DNA of 64,000 bases from Pachypanchax playfairii (taxonomy: Eukaryota > Chordata > Actinopteri > Cyprinodontiformes > Aplocheilidae), in assembly GCA_006937955.1 (NCBI GenBank), contig SSNP01000257.1, positions 1-64,000 on the forward strand, in the 5' to 3' direction. Position numbers and translations under genes: made by a program. Positions within the stretch are counted from its first letter, which is position 1. Each line of letters opens with the position of its first letter. This document shows, piece after piece, positions 23,086-34,307 of the stretch. The notes below the pieces were generated by a model that worked only from the letters and a program-made list of their open reading frames with translations, searched no databases and was not told the origin of the DNA.

Positions 23086-23239
23086 AGCCGGACAAATCTT
23101 CATGCAGACAGATTGAAAAGTCTGTTAATCAGTGTATCCTAACATTCTTTTAGATATATAATGTTTCATATTACAGGTTAATACTTAAGAAATAACCACA
23201 AAGTCATGAAATTTGTGTCAAATGGACACTTTGAGTCCA

Positions 23240-23455
23240 AACAGTAAAGGTAGAACTGTCAGAACAGTCTTGCTGTTGTAGGGGGAAATTACCTTGCATA
23301 CTTGGTACAAAATAAGAGTGAATAGGACAGTCTGATATACAGAATGATAAGATGATAAGAAAAAAATAAAAGGGAGGAGCAAAATAGTAAACTGCATATC
23401 ACTGAGATTCTCTTTAAAAGAAATCAGAGCTGCAGATCACTGTGGGTCTTTGAAG
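23240..23455 (+). promoter_or_regulatory. Conserved 5' flank of TAAR copy 3
   Basis: Shares the GGGAGGAGCAAAATAGTAAA and TTTAAAAGAAATCAGAGCTG blocks with copies 1 and 2. It is a probable promoter, based only on conservation and position. Confidence 0.5.
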
Positions 23456-24734
23456 ATGGAGTTGCAGGTTGGAGCAGACCTCTGCTTTCCACATCTCTTT
23501 AACATCTCCTGCAGGAAACCTGCATCTCCTTGGAGTGAAGATGTTCTTCTTCTCATTGTGCTTTGTGGAATTTCTCTGTTAACTGTGACTCTCAACCTGC
23601 TTGTCATCATCTCAGTCTCCCACTTCAGGCATAGATAGACTTAATTCAAAAACTTTTTATGGATCGATTAGTAAAAGCTGAATAAAACAAACTGTAATTT
23701 AACTAGTACTGGTTGAACTGTTTAAACTGAGGATACTAGCCATTTAAGATAAATGTATGTATTTTTAAAATGTTCCCATATGAGACACCCTTACATGTAG
23801 CAGATAAAAGATTATTCCGATTGCTTTCATTGTGAATAGCTATTAGGATTGTTTCCAAACTGAAGTTGAGTAAACATTTTTTTCTTTTTCTATTTTACAA
23901 ATGTCATTCTGTCTTTTTTCTAGGCAGCTACAAACCCCCACAAACATCCTCCTTCTTTCTCTGGCTGTCTCAGATTTCCTCGTGGGTCTCCTGTTGATGC
24001 CAGGTGAAATTATCCGCAGCACAGCCTGCTGGTTTCTTGGTGATCTCATGTGCTCTGTATATAAACTTGTATGTTGTATCATAACCTCTGCCTCAGTTGG
24101 AGACATGGTGCTCATATCAATCGATCGCTATGTGGCAATTTGTGACCCACTGCATTACCCCACCAGGGTGACTGAGAAGAGAGTTAAACTGTGTGTGTGT
24201 GTCTGTTGGTTATGTTCTGTTTTATATAACAGTGTTATTATAAAAGGTGATTTGACTCAACCAGGCAGGCATAATTCCTGTTACGGAGAATGTGTGATTG
24301 TTGTTGACTACATTATGGGAACTTTAGACCTTATTGTTACATTCATTCTTCCAGTTACAGTAATTATTGTGTTATATGTGAGAATATTTTTGGTGGCTGT
24401 GTCTCAGGCCCGTGCAATGCGCTCTCACATTACATCTGTCACCTTTCAGCTCTCACAGTCTTTTGCAAAGAAATCTGAGCTAAAAGCAGCCAGAACTCTT
24501 GGTGTTTTAGTGATAGTATTTGTCATGTGTTTTTGCCCATATTATTCTTTTTCTCTTGCAGGAGACTTGCTCAGTGGCTCATATGCCTCCTTTGTGTTAT
24601 TTCTGTTTTATTTTAACTCAAGTCTGAACCCAGTTATTTATGCACTGTTCTACCCCTGGTTTAGAAAAGCCATGAAATTCATTGTCACTTTCCAAATACT
24701 GCAGCCTGGCTCAAGTGAGGCAAACATGCAATAA
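23456..24734 (+). CDS. Trace amine-associated receptor, copy 3 (327 aa, two exons)
   Basis: Exons are 23456-23628 and 23924-24734. The GC-AG intron at 23629-23923 has the same length and position as in copies 1 and 2. The receptor is intact with NIS glycosylation, D2.50, C3.25, DRY, Asp5.42 and NSSLNPVIYALFYPWF. Position 3.32 is Cys and its neighbours differ again (VYKLVCCIITSAS). Extracellular loop 3 reads AGDLLSGSYAS. Exon 1 differs from copy 1 by a single residue (F5V). The close identity of exon 1, intron and 3' flank to the other copies points to recent duplication or gene conversion. A 5'-truncated LINE and a solo LTR follow. Confidence 0.95.
23629..23923 (+). other. GC-AG intron of TAAR copy 3
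   Basis: CAG|GCATAG donor and TTTTTTCTAG acceptor, 295 bp, phase 2. Confidence 0.85.
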
Positions 24735-24984
24735 AAAATAACAATAATTAATTTTAACTAATTCTAAATCAAACTTGTATGTATGGAAATCATCAAAGTA
24801 TACAGTACACACATGCATGACAAAAAACATTACTTCATAACAGAGAAAATATTTTTTATAACCTGTTGTGTTGTTGATGAAGTTTCAAGAAACATAGACA
24901 CCTGGTCAATGGGGCAAGAGCAACGACATATACAATTTTCAAAACAGCGGTCTAAAGTTTTGGTTTCACAGCAACATATTATGA

Positions 24985-27424
24985 CTCCCAATAAAGGGAC
25001 AAATAACTGATCTGTCCATCAATTTTAAGTTGCTTTATTTTAGATGGAAAGACGTATGTATATGATAAAAATTGCCCCCTGTCACTTGTCAATAGAAGTT
25101 CTGGATATGAGAATTGCCCATGGCTTCCAAAGGGGCTTAGAAATGCTTGCAAAAAGAAAAACCTTCTTTACAAGAATTTCATAAAATTAAGAACTGAAGA
25201 GTCGGAAAAGAGATATAAATCATATAAAAAGAAATTAACTACTGTAATAAGAACTAGCAAAAAAGCATATTATAGGAAAATGCTAAATAAATTTAAGAAT
25301 GATGTAAAAGGCATGTGGGAAATATTAAATACTTTAAAAAGTAATGAGACAAAGAAAATGACATATCCAGAGTATTTTATTGATAAGTATGGTGACAATT
25401 ATGATATGAATGAAATAGTAAACGGAATGAATAATTTTTTTGTAAATGTTGGACCAGATTTGGCAGCAAAAATTCAAAATGATGGAAAAGACGCTGTGAG
25501 TGGAACATTGATTGGGAGTAACCCTAATTCGATGTTCCTCTCAGCGGTGGATGAAATGGAGGTGAAAACTGTTGTCATGAATTGTAAAAATAAGATGTCT
25601 GTTGACTGTGATGGTATTGATATGGTATTGGTAAAGAAAGTCATAGATAGTATTTTAAAACCATTGACATATATATGTAATTTATCTATTCAAACCGGCT
25701 CATTCCCACAGAAAATGAAAACTGCAAAGGTGATACCAATATTCAAGCAAGGGAACAAACATCTGTACACAAATTACCGGCCAGTGTCACTCCTCCCTCA
25801 ATTTTCTAAAATATTAGAAAAGCTTTTTAATAAAAGACTTGATGACTTCTTAAATAAACATGAAATACTGAACCAGAGTCAGTATGGATTTAGAGCAAAG
25901 TGTTCTACATCCTTCCCAATAATGGAAGCAACCGAAGAAATAGTTAATGCACTGGATCAGGGCAAACATCGGTATATCGGTATATTCATAGACTTAAAGA
26001 AAGCATTTGACACAATAAATCATACAATACTTTACAGTAAATTACAATTGTATGGTATTAGGGGAGTGGCACTGGACTGGATTATCAGCTACTTGTCTAA
26101 AAGAGAACAGTTTGTAAAGATGGGAGATTACTCATCCGGATGTGTGGAGATTGCCTGTGGGGTCCCCCAGGGGTCAGTGTTGGGTCCCAAACTATTTAAC
26201 ATGTATATTAATGATATTTTTAAAGTCTCTAAATTACTAAAGTTAATTTTGTTTGCTGATGACACAACTATAATATATACTGGAAAGGATTATAAGCAAC
26301 TAGTCTTTATTATAAACAATGAGTTAAACCAAATAAAAAAATGGATGGATCATAATAAACTATCACTAAACATAGAAAAAACTAAGGTAATAACTTTTGG
26401 TAATCATAAAAATGGAGATTATATAAATATACGTATAGATGATAAAAATATTGAACAGGTGTAAGAGATAAAATTCCTAGGAGTAATACTAGATAATAAA
26501 ATTAGTTGGAAGTCCCACATCAGACATATACAAAATAAAATAGCAAAAAATATCTCAATTATAAATCAAATTAAGTACATCCTAGATTATGAATCCCTTC
26601 ATATTCTTTATTGTTCAATGATCTTACCTTATTTAACATATTGCATAGAAATTTGGGGTAATGGTTATAAAAACACACTACACCCTATATTAAGATTACA
26701 AAAAAGAGCAGTCCGTATTATACATAGAGCTGGTTATTTAGATCATACCAATGTTTTGTTTCTACATTCTAAGTTACTGAAATTACAGGATCTGGTTCAT
26801 TATCATACAGGACTGGTTATGTTTAAAGCTAGTAAGAATTTACTCCCTTATAATATTCAAAACCTTTTCTGTACCAGAGATGAAACATATAAGTTACGAG
26901 GTAAAACAAAATTTAAGCTGCAATTGGTGAAATCCACAAGAAAAAGTTTTTGTCTGTCTATCTGTGGGGTTAAGCTTTGGAATGGACTGGAGGAGATACC
27001 CAGGCAAAGTCCTAACATCCATATATTTAAATCAATACATAAAAATATGATACTTCAGGAATACAAAAAGATCTGCCAATAATCATGGTTAATATGTTTT
27101 GGTTTTCTTTTTTGCTGTTATCAATATTGATTGTGCACTGGACTTGGTGATGAGCTAAAAAATTATATGAATGATTATAATTATGATTTGTTATTATTAC
27201 TTATATTGTTGGTATATTGATCATTGTACATAAGACTAGTAAAATGTATTTCTTCAAGAGAGATATTATATATTATATTATTCTATAGGGGTGGGACTAA
27301 ATAAGCTTAGGCTTCCACCCACTCCTTTTGAACTTGTTTTTTCCTTTTGTATTATCTTGCTTTTAACTCTGTTTTAATTCTGTTTTGTTTGTTTGTAAGT
27401 TCAAATAAAAATCAATCAATCAAA
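24985..27424 (+). mobile_element. 5'-truncated non-LTR retrotransposon (LINE) with near-complete reverse transcriptase
   Basis: A continuous frame is open from about 25009 to an in-frame TAA at 26462, then reopens without shift to 27082. Reverse-transcriptase motifs are AKVIPIFKQGNKHLYTNYRP, GIFIDLKKAFDTINH, GVPQGSVLGPKLF and the catalytic LILFADDTTIIY. The C-terminal part (ILPYLTYCIEIWGN, RAVRIIHRAGYL) is typical of Jockey/CR1-group LINEs. The endonuclease domain is missing by 5' truncation. The 3' end is a short (TCAA)n tail. One nonsense codon makes it defective but young. I cannot fix the clade by eye. Confidence 0.85.
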
Positions 27425-27983
27425 GACAGCATCAAAAGTAAGCAAATTTGATTGATTGTTGATTGTTTTTGTGTAACAATGCTTCTTGACAATAAATTCT
27501 GCATCACTGCAATGCTAATTTTTGCTCTTTGTGAGATGAGCAGCAGAGATACATGTGAGGGTTACACTCATGTAGAACTCGTCAAATCTTAAACAGTCGA
27601 GATTAACTTCTGTTCTTATGTTAATGTTGCTGAAAATGGATTAAATGTTTGATAAGGCACATTGTCTGGCAGTCTCTGAGTTTTATTTTTACATGTGTTA
27701 AAATATGTTTTCTATTTACTCCTCTCTTCAGGGAATATTTGGTCTTTCAACATATTTTAGTTTTTATCAGTGTTATCAAGGTCCTTATCCCGCCTTTACT
27801 TGTTCCATGTGTCAGATGTTCAAATACACCTCTCTCTCCTTTTGTGATATTGATACATGTAAAACATACAGGCTTTATGGAGAAGAGGCTTTCAGAATTG
27901 CAAACTTTGCTCTGCAGTTGAAACATCAGATAGTCAGCCCATTAAGACCTTTTTTGTTTTAATTTTCAAACCTATTACAAGAT
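27425..27983. repeat. Duplicated downstream flank of the TAAR block (copy 3 side)
   Basis: From about 27512 it is the homologue of 17949-18424. It ends in the pre-insertion target AAGAT at 27979-27983. No gene is seen. Confidence 0.75.
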
Positions 27984-28693
27984 TGTCAGGTCTTGGGGTT
28001 TTGTTTATTATGTTCTGTACTTTGGGGGTTTTGCAGTAGTTGTTTTCCCTTTTGGTTCTGATTCAATTCTTAGGTCATGTTATGCTTTTATTTTCCTCAG
28101 TCGTCCAGTTTCCTGTTTCGCTTTTATTTTGGTCATGTTTTGACTTCCTGTTCTCCTGCATGTGTCTTAGGTCCCTTGATTGTGTTATGTCATTTCCTGT
28201 TCCTGTTCCTCCACCCCCAGGTGTGTCTGGTTACTGTGATTAGTTCCTGTGTTTGTTTCTCCCCATGTCCTCAGATGTTTTGAGTTTGTTATCAGTTAGG
28301 GTTTTGTATTTAAGTCTCATGTGTTTGTTAGTCAGTGTTGGTTTGTTTCTCTCTGTCAGCCCGTAGTCATTCCTTGCCTTAGCTCTCCAGTCTCCAGCCC
28401 TCTCCAGTCTCCAGCCCTCGGTCTCATGTCATTCTCAGCCCCAGCCTTAGTCGATGTCTTAGCCCCCGCCTCTGTTATTAGCTTGGTTCTGTTCCTTCCT
28501 TCCATTACCCTCACGGACTATTGGATTACTTTTGTGGTTTTTTCCCTGTGGACTCCTCACCTCTCATGTAAGTTTATTTTTGCTGTCTCGTCAGCATTTT
28601 TTACTTTATTATTAAACTCTTTTGTTGCCAGATTTTCGCCTTCCCGTCTCCTGCCTGCACCTGGGTCCTACATTACAACCTCAAAACATAACA
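27984..28693 (+). mobile_element. Solo LTR with 5-bp target duplication
   Basis: A 710-bp unit starts TGTCAGGTCTTGGGG and ends AAACATAACA (TG..CA), flanked by AAGAT at 27979-27983 and 28694-28698. The homologous site near 18430 contains one AAGAT and no insert, which confirms the ends. A TTATTATTAAACTC polyadenylation-like region lies about 80 bp before the right end. No internal region remains. The orientation is inferred from that signal. Confidence 0.85.
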
Positions 28694-28699
28694 AAGATG

Positions 28700-29010
28700 A
28701 GATGATTGTTTCCACACCAGGCCACAAAGCGGTTTTCTGTACTCAGTCTCTGGTCCATCTCTGATCCAACCAACAACTGCAGAGTCATCAGAGTATTTCT
28801 GTAGATGACAGAACTCTGATCTGTACGGAGAGTCTGAGATGTACAGAGTGAAAAGGAATGGTGAGAGTACAGTGCCCTGTGGTTCTCCTGTGCTGCTAAT
28901 CACAAGGTCAGACATAAAACTCTTCAGTCTTACAAACTATGGTCTGTTTGTCAGGTAATCCTTATTCCAGGTGATTGTGGATGAATCTTCCTGTGGATAT
29001 GCTGCAAAAT
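28700..29010 (-). mobile_element. Rex1-like LINE reverse-transcriptase fragment
   Basis: The minus-strand frame SDLVISSTGEPQGTVLSPFL, FTLYISDSPYRSEFCHLQKY, SDDSAVVGWI matches Rex1 RT motifs, including a degenerate catalytic SDDS where YADD/FADD is usual. It is a fragment only. Confidence 0.75.
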
Positions 29011-29151
29011 CCCATTTAACTGATCAAGATCCACCATGGCAGAGGTAGAAGATGAGACAGTTGAGGTGAGAGAGGGAAGCTGTGGCTAAATGTGTATATC
29101 TATAATGTATATAGAAATTGTGTGTGTATGCATGTTTACAGAAGTACAATA
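29011..29151. other. Short spacer
   Basis: Nothing recognisable between the Rex1 fragment and the next Tc1 derivative. Confidence 0.4.
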
Positions 29152-29824
29152 CAGACCAAAAGTTTGGACACACCTTCTCATTCAAAGAGTTTTCTTTATT
29201 TTCATGACTATGAAAATTGTAGATTTACACTGAAGGCATCAAAAGAGGTAGTCACCTGAAATGGTATTCACTTCACAGGTGTGCCCTGGACCGTCTCCAG
29301 CAGCATTATTGATTGTACCGCTTCGTGCGCACACAACAACAAACAACCCCCCACCACCACCACACACACACACAAACAGCCCCCCCAGATGACCTGGCCT
29401 CCCCGGTCACCAGACCTGAACCCAATCGAGATGGTTTGGGGTGAGTTGGACCGCAGCGTGAAGACAAAAGGGCTAACAAGTGCTAAGCATCTCTGGGAAC
29501 TACTTCAAGACTGTTGGAAGACCATTTCAGGTGACTACCTCTTGAAGCTCATCAAGAGAATGCCAAGAGTGTGCAAAGCAGTAATCAAAGCAAAAGTTGG
29601 TTACTTTGCAGAACCTAGAAAATGAAATATTTTCAGTTGTTTCACTTTTTGTTAAGTATATAATTGTTATATAATAAAATATATATATATATAATATCTT
29701 GTTATATAATTCCTCATGTGTTAATTCATAGTTTTGATGCCTTCAGTGTGACTCTACAATTTTCATAGTCATGAAAAGAAAGAAAACTCTTTGAATGAGA
29801 AGGGGTGTCCAAACCTTTGGTCTG
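29152..29824 (+). mobile_element. Internally deleted Tc1-like transposon
   Basis: Inverted ends CAGACCAAAAGTTTGGACAC and the complementary GGGTGTCCAAACCTTTGGTC are flanked by TA. The plus-strand frame (29281-29625) retains only the transposase C-terminus: RSPDLNPIEMVWGELDRS, WELLQDCWKTISGDYL and IKRMPRVCKAVIKAK. The N-terminal and first two catalytic Asp regions are deleted, and a CA/ACC-rich repeat sits at the deletion junction. Confidence 0.9.
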
Positions 29825-29828
29825 TACT

Positions 29829-30802
29829 AAGGATGTCCAGATCCGATCACGTTATCGGAAATCGGGCTCGATCACGTAGTTTTAGACTCAATCGGAATCG
29901 GTCGTTACCTCCTGATCAGGACTCGAACATATATATATATACATTCTTATTAGTTTTTAACGCTTATACACCTTTTCGTGTGACGTCAGTATCCGGGACA
30001 GTTTCCATCGCAACCCGCAGCCGCCATTAAAAGAGGGGATGCGTTTCCATGATGACCGACTGCAACGTGTGTGAAAATGTTAATGTTAACAGTCCTGTAG
30101 TCTACACAACAGTGGAGAAGATGAGGACTTATAAAATCCTCGGTGCATATATTTTCTTCGAGGTAAGCTTCTTTAATTGGCTCGGTGGATGATGTTGTGT
30201 TGAGAATGTTGCCACATTAGCTCTACTAGCTTTGCTAGCCACGTTAGCATGAGTTCCAGTGTTAGTTTATAGTCATATTAAATCCCTATGATATTATCTT
30301 AAACTCGTTCATGGAGTGGAGTTGATCACTTACATGCAGAAAACAGCCCATGATCATGTCACTCTTTCTGCAGTGTCTGCCGTTCTGATCAGCTTATTAA
30401 TTACATAAGGTTTTATTTAATAACGTAATGTCCGTCCACCGGTTTGTGTGCGTTCGGACTGTTAGTGTGCTCACAGTACAGAAATGCGCTCTTGTCATGT
30501 TCGTTTTTACACACAAGTAACAACTTCATGACTCCCCACCGTGAAAAAGTCCAGGGGAAACCCCAGGACATGCTGGAGTGGCCGCTGTCGTCCCAGGACT
30601 GCTGGTTGTCCTGTCCCTGCAGCTAAATATTAAATAGGGTGAATTAAATACAACATAAGGAACGCCCTGGATCTGTTTATTTGCTCCGTTTTTTCATTTT
30701 TTAATGTAAAATCGGATCGGGACTCGGTATTGGCCGATACTCAAAATCAAATGACTCAGACTCGAACTCGAGGTCAAAAAATCTTGATTGGGACATCCCT
30801 AC
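29829..30802. mobile_element. Non-autonomous hAT element (8-bp TSD) nested at the Tc1 end
   Basis: Ends AAGGATGTCCAGATC and GATTGGGACATCCCTAC are inverted. The 8-bp duplication TCTGTACT lies at 29821-29828 and 30803-30810. It includes the last four bases of the Tc1 element, so this insertion is younger. The interior has only short frames and no full transposase. Confidence 0.8.
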
Positions 30803-30810
30803 TCTGTACT

Positions 30811-31470
30811 GTACATAATATATTTTTTTCTATTTTATTATCAGATCATTGCCTCTGTTTAAAAACACTCATATAATCTAGTGTTTAACCACAGTCAGGC
30901 TCCATATAATCCAACTTTTAATCATTCTGACAGATAGGGTTAGTTTGGGTTCTTGTTAATCTAACATTAACTTAGGCTTGATAATAGAAATGAGGAAATT
31001 AGTAACCACCAGCTTAAATAAGCAACCTTTTGCAGCCCTACATCTCCAGCAGGTCCCTGAGGTCAAGTGATCAGGGTCTGCTGGTTGTAAGGAGAACCAG
31101 ATTAAAAAGAAAAAGTGTTTGCAGCAGTGACTCTTTCCCAACTGTCTTAAAGTTTTCTCTAGAGGTACTTTGGAGAGTTAGAGTAGGTTTCTTGTTTCTA
31201 AACTATGAAGATTTTTCCAACAACAAATGAAACAGAGAGCCATATTCAATTATTGATTCAGAGAGACAAAAAAGATGCTCAACACCGCATTCCCCCTACC
31301 CTAAGTAGTACACTGATCTTGATAGGCAGCACCAGCCACTTGTGCAAAGAAGGGAGTAAATTTGATCTATGAAACAGAAGAGAGGAGGAGTTAAAATCTA
31401 GGTGATTTCATTATATAACTACATTTTATACAGAAAACAGCTGAGGCTGTAGATCTCTGCATGTCTGAAG
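30811..31470 (+). other. Flank of TAAR gene 4 with L2-like LINE fragment
   Basis: At 31033-31200 the plus strand reads PYISSRSLRSSDQGLLVVRR, a C-terminal L2 LINE protein fragment. The last about 80 bp before the receptor share GGAGGAG and the GCTGTAGATCTCTGC leader with the other TAAR copies and include TATATAAC at about 31412-31419, a possible TATA-like element. Confidence 0.6.
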
Positions 31471-32586
31471 ATGAAAATGCAAATCAGTAATGAGCTCTGC
31501 TTTCCACAATTCTTCAACATTTCATGCAAAAAGCCTGGATATCCCTGGATGGATGTTTTGTTTATTCAGATTATTCTGTTCTTTATCTCTCTGCTCACTG
31601 CAGTTCTCAACCTGCTTGTCATTATTTCAGTCAGTCATTTCAGGTGGATATAGATATGACAAAGCATACATACTAAAACCCATATTAACTGGGACTAGCC
31701 ATTTGAACAGCTTTGTTGTTTTTTTAGCTATATCAATTTGTTGATTTGATTCTGTTTGTCTCTTTTCAGGAAGCTGCACACACCAACTAACATTCTCCTC
31801 CTCTCTCTGGCTGTCTCAGACTTCCTCATGGGTCTTTTGTTGATGCCTGTTGAAATCCTCCTAAGCACAACCTGTTGGCTTCTTGGTGATTTGTTGTGTT
31901 CTTTTTACAATTCATTTTCCTTCATAATAACCTCTGCATCAGTGGGAGACATGGTACTCATATCAGTTGATCGCTATGTGGCAATATGTGACCCTCTGCA
32001 TTACCCCACCAGAATCACTGAGCAAAAAGTTAAAGTCTGCGTCTGTCTGTGTTGGATTTGTTCTGTTTTCTATGGCAGTTTTATCGTATTTGATGACTTT
32101 ATAAGCCCAGGAAGACACAATTTGTGCTTGGGTCAATGTATAATTTCTGTTAACTACATTTCAGGAACAATTGACCTTGTTATAAGTTTTATTGTTCCAG
32201 TTACGGCAATTATATTACTTTATATAAGAGTATTTGTAGTGGCTTTGTCTCAGGCTCGAGCCATGCGCTCTCACATTACATCTGTTTCACTCCAGCTTTC
32301 ATTAAGTCTCACAACAAAAAAATCTGAGCTGAAAGCAGCTAGGACTCTTGGTGTTCTTGTAGCTGTTTTTCTCATATGTTTCTGCCCATATTATTGTATT
32401 TCTCTTACACCAGAGGATTTGCTCGGTGGCTCATATTCATCATATGCTCTTTTTCTCTTTTATTTCAACTCCACCTTAAACCCTGTGATTTATGCACTGT
32501 TCTACCCCTGGTTTAGAAAAGCAGTAAATATCATTATCAGTCTTCAGATTCTCAAGCCTGGGTCATGCGAATCCAACATTTTGTAG
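31471..32586 (+). CDS. Trace amine-associated receptor, gene 4, diverged paralogue (329 aa, two exons)
   Basis: Exons are 31471-31643 and 31770-32586. The 126-bp intron has a normal GT donor (CAG|GTGGAT) and sits at exactly the same codon as in copies 1-3. The protein has NIS glycosylation, N1.50, D2.50, C3.25, DRY, P5.50 and the TAAR fingerprint NSTLNPVIYALFYPWF. Like the others it lacks Asp3.32 (Ser there, FYNSFSFIITSAS), has Asp5.42 (GTIDLVISF) and has Phe at 6.48 (ICFCPYY). It has two extra residues in exon 2, in intracellular loop 3 (TTKKSELKA) and in extracellular loop 3 (TPEDLLGG). It is intact. Divergence shows that it split from the other three long before they duplicated. Confidence 0.95.
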
Positions 32587-33379
32587 AAATAAATTAGTCT
32601 ACTCCAAGTTTTATAAGACGTAAAAATAAGATGAATGAAATAAACGCAATCTCCTGCATTTGATACAGCATGCAATGTTAATTTAGCACATTTGCATAAA
32701 ATTATGAATCTGCAAAGTTTTGTACCTTTTTTTACAGCGCATTGTGTTCTGCCTCCTAACAAGAGAGAAAAGTGTGAAAATGTTGATGCCTGTGAGAAAA
32801 GTGTATAAAGTGTGTAGTGATGGGTTTTACAGCCTTAAAACATCTATAATAATTGTAAAAAATAAAGCTGATTACTTCGCGGATTTCGCCTATTGCAGGT
32901 TATTTTCAGAATGTAACTTCCACAATTAAAGAGAGACCACTGTACATATACTGTACATATAAACACTCACTCACATTTGTATGCACTGCAGAGAGCAGGA
33001 ACTTTGCTTTTTCCAATAGGGCTTTTGCCTCTATAAATAAACCTCATTAATGTTTTAACAATGACTTTTAGTGAGCGAAAAGGAGCTAAAAGAAGGAAAA
33101 CAAGGCAAATTCCGTTGGTAGCGCACAGTCAATGTTAATATCTTTATTTCTGTACTTTGTTTTAATAGAGTGTCTAGATTTTGGGTTGCAACAATATCAC
33201 TCTAAAAGATTATTTAATACAAAGTAAAGAAGGTTGTAGAAGGGAATGTAATTTTTCAGTTTCTGTTCTGGTCCACAATCATTTGCTCTGACGATTTGCG
33301 TTCATCTTTACACTTCTGAAGTAATCTAATGAGAGTTGCCATCATTTTAACACCTTTTTTTTTTTTTTACAAAATAGTC
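32587..33379. other. Spacer 3' of the TAAR array
   Basis: No gene recognised. There is a poly-T run near 33356-33369 and only short frames. Confidence 0.4.
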
Positions 33380-34010
33380 TTCTAATTGCTGAGACACAGT
33401 CAATTTATTTCAGGCATGTCATGTTGGAACAGATGTCTTAAAAAGAGGTTCAGGGCATTAAGAGGTGTGCAGGTGGATGATGGATGTTAGTTTCCCCAGC
33501 CTCATCTGCTGCTTCCTGTTTGTCAGAACGTTTGTGATCCCCTGACAGGTGGAGGCTGGGACATTTTGGACTGGAGGACTTCTGGGAGGATGGTGTTAAA
33601 TGCTAAGCTGAAGTCCATGAACCTGGCATATGTCCCTGCAGTGTCGAGGTGGTGCAGGATGTAATACAGCCCCATATTAACGGCATCATCTACAGTCCTG
33701 TATACAAACTGCAGGGGGTCTAGCAGGGGTCATATGATGGACTTCCAGTGGTTTAACACCACCTTTTCAAAGGAGTTCATGAACACAGACATTAGTGCAA
33801 CGGGTCTAGTATTTTAATCCCTGGATAAAGAATTTTTGGGGGGACTGGGATGATAGTGGGGCTTTTGAGGCAGAATGTGACTTTGCAAAGCTCCAGTAAG
33901 GTGTTGAAGATTCTTGTGGCCAACTGTTCAGCATAGGCAGGAAGGAGACACACCGTCTGGACCAGTAGCGTTCCTTTCTTTTTGTCTTCTGAAGAGCTGA
34001 CACACCTTGT
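33380..34010 (-). mobile_element. Rex1-like LINE reverse-transcriptase fragment
   Basis: Broken minus-strand translation shows LDPLQFVYRTVDDAVNMGLY, YILHHLDTAGTYARFMDFS and LAFNTILPEVLQSKMSQPP, the Rex1 RT fingers/palm region. It has stops and frame changes. Residues near 33850 may continue it. Confidence 0.75.
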
Positions 34011-34307
34011 CCTCCTAGATCATCAGACGTGGTGTGTGGGGGTTGGGAGGGGAAGTTGTGAAGGATGGCTTATCTACAGAAGAACACATCCAGCTCCTAT
34101 GCCAAGAGTTGATTCTCTAAACAAATGAAATGAACAAAATCAAATGAAATGAGCAAATTCCATGAACAAATACAGTATGGTATAAATTGTGTATTTATTT
34201 GGGGAACTGGTGATTACTGGCAAGGAAAAACTGAGGAAAATGGCAATGGAACTAATCAGAAAAAATGACTATCAACTATCACAGGTGGCAGAAGAGCGAT
34301 GACTTAA

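Noticed and set aside
28040..28764. Overlapping plus-strand frames of 67-147 codons near 28040-28764
   Set aside because: They lie within or across the solo LTR, are Leu/Ser/Pro-rich by composition, and have no domain.
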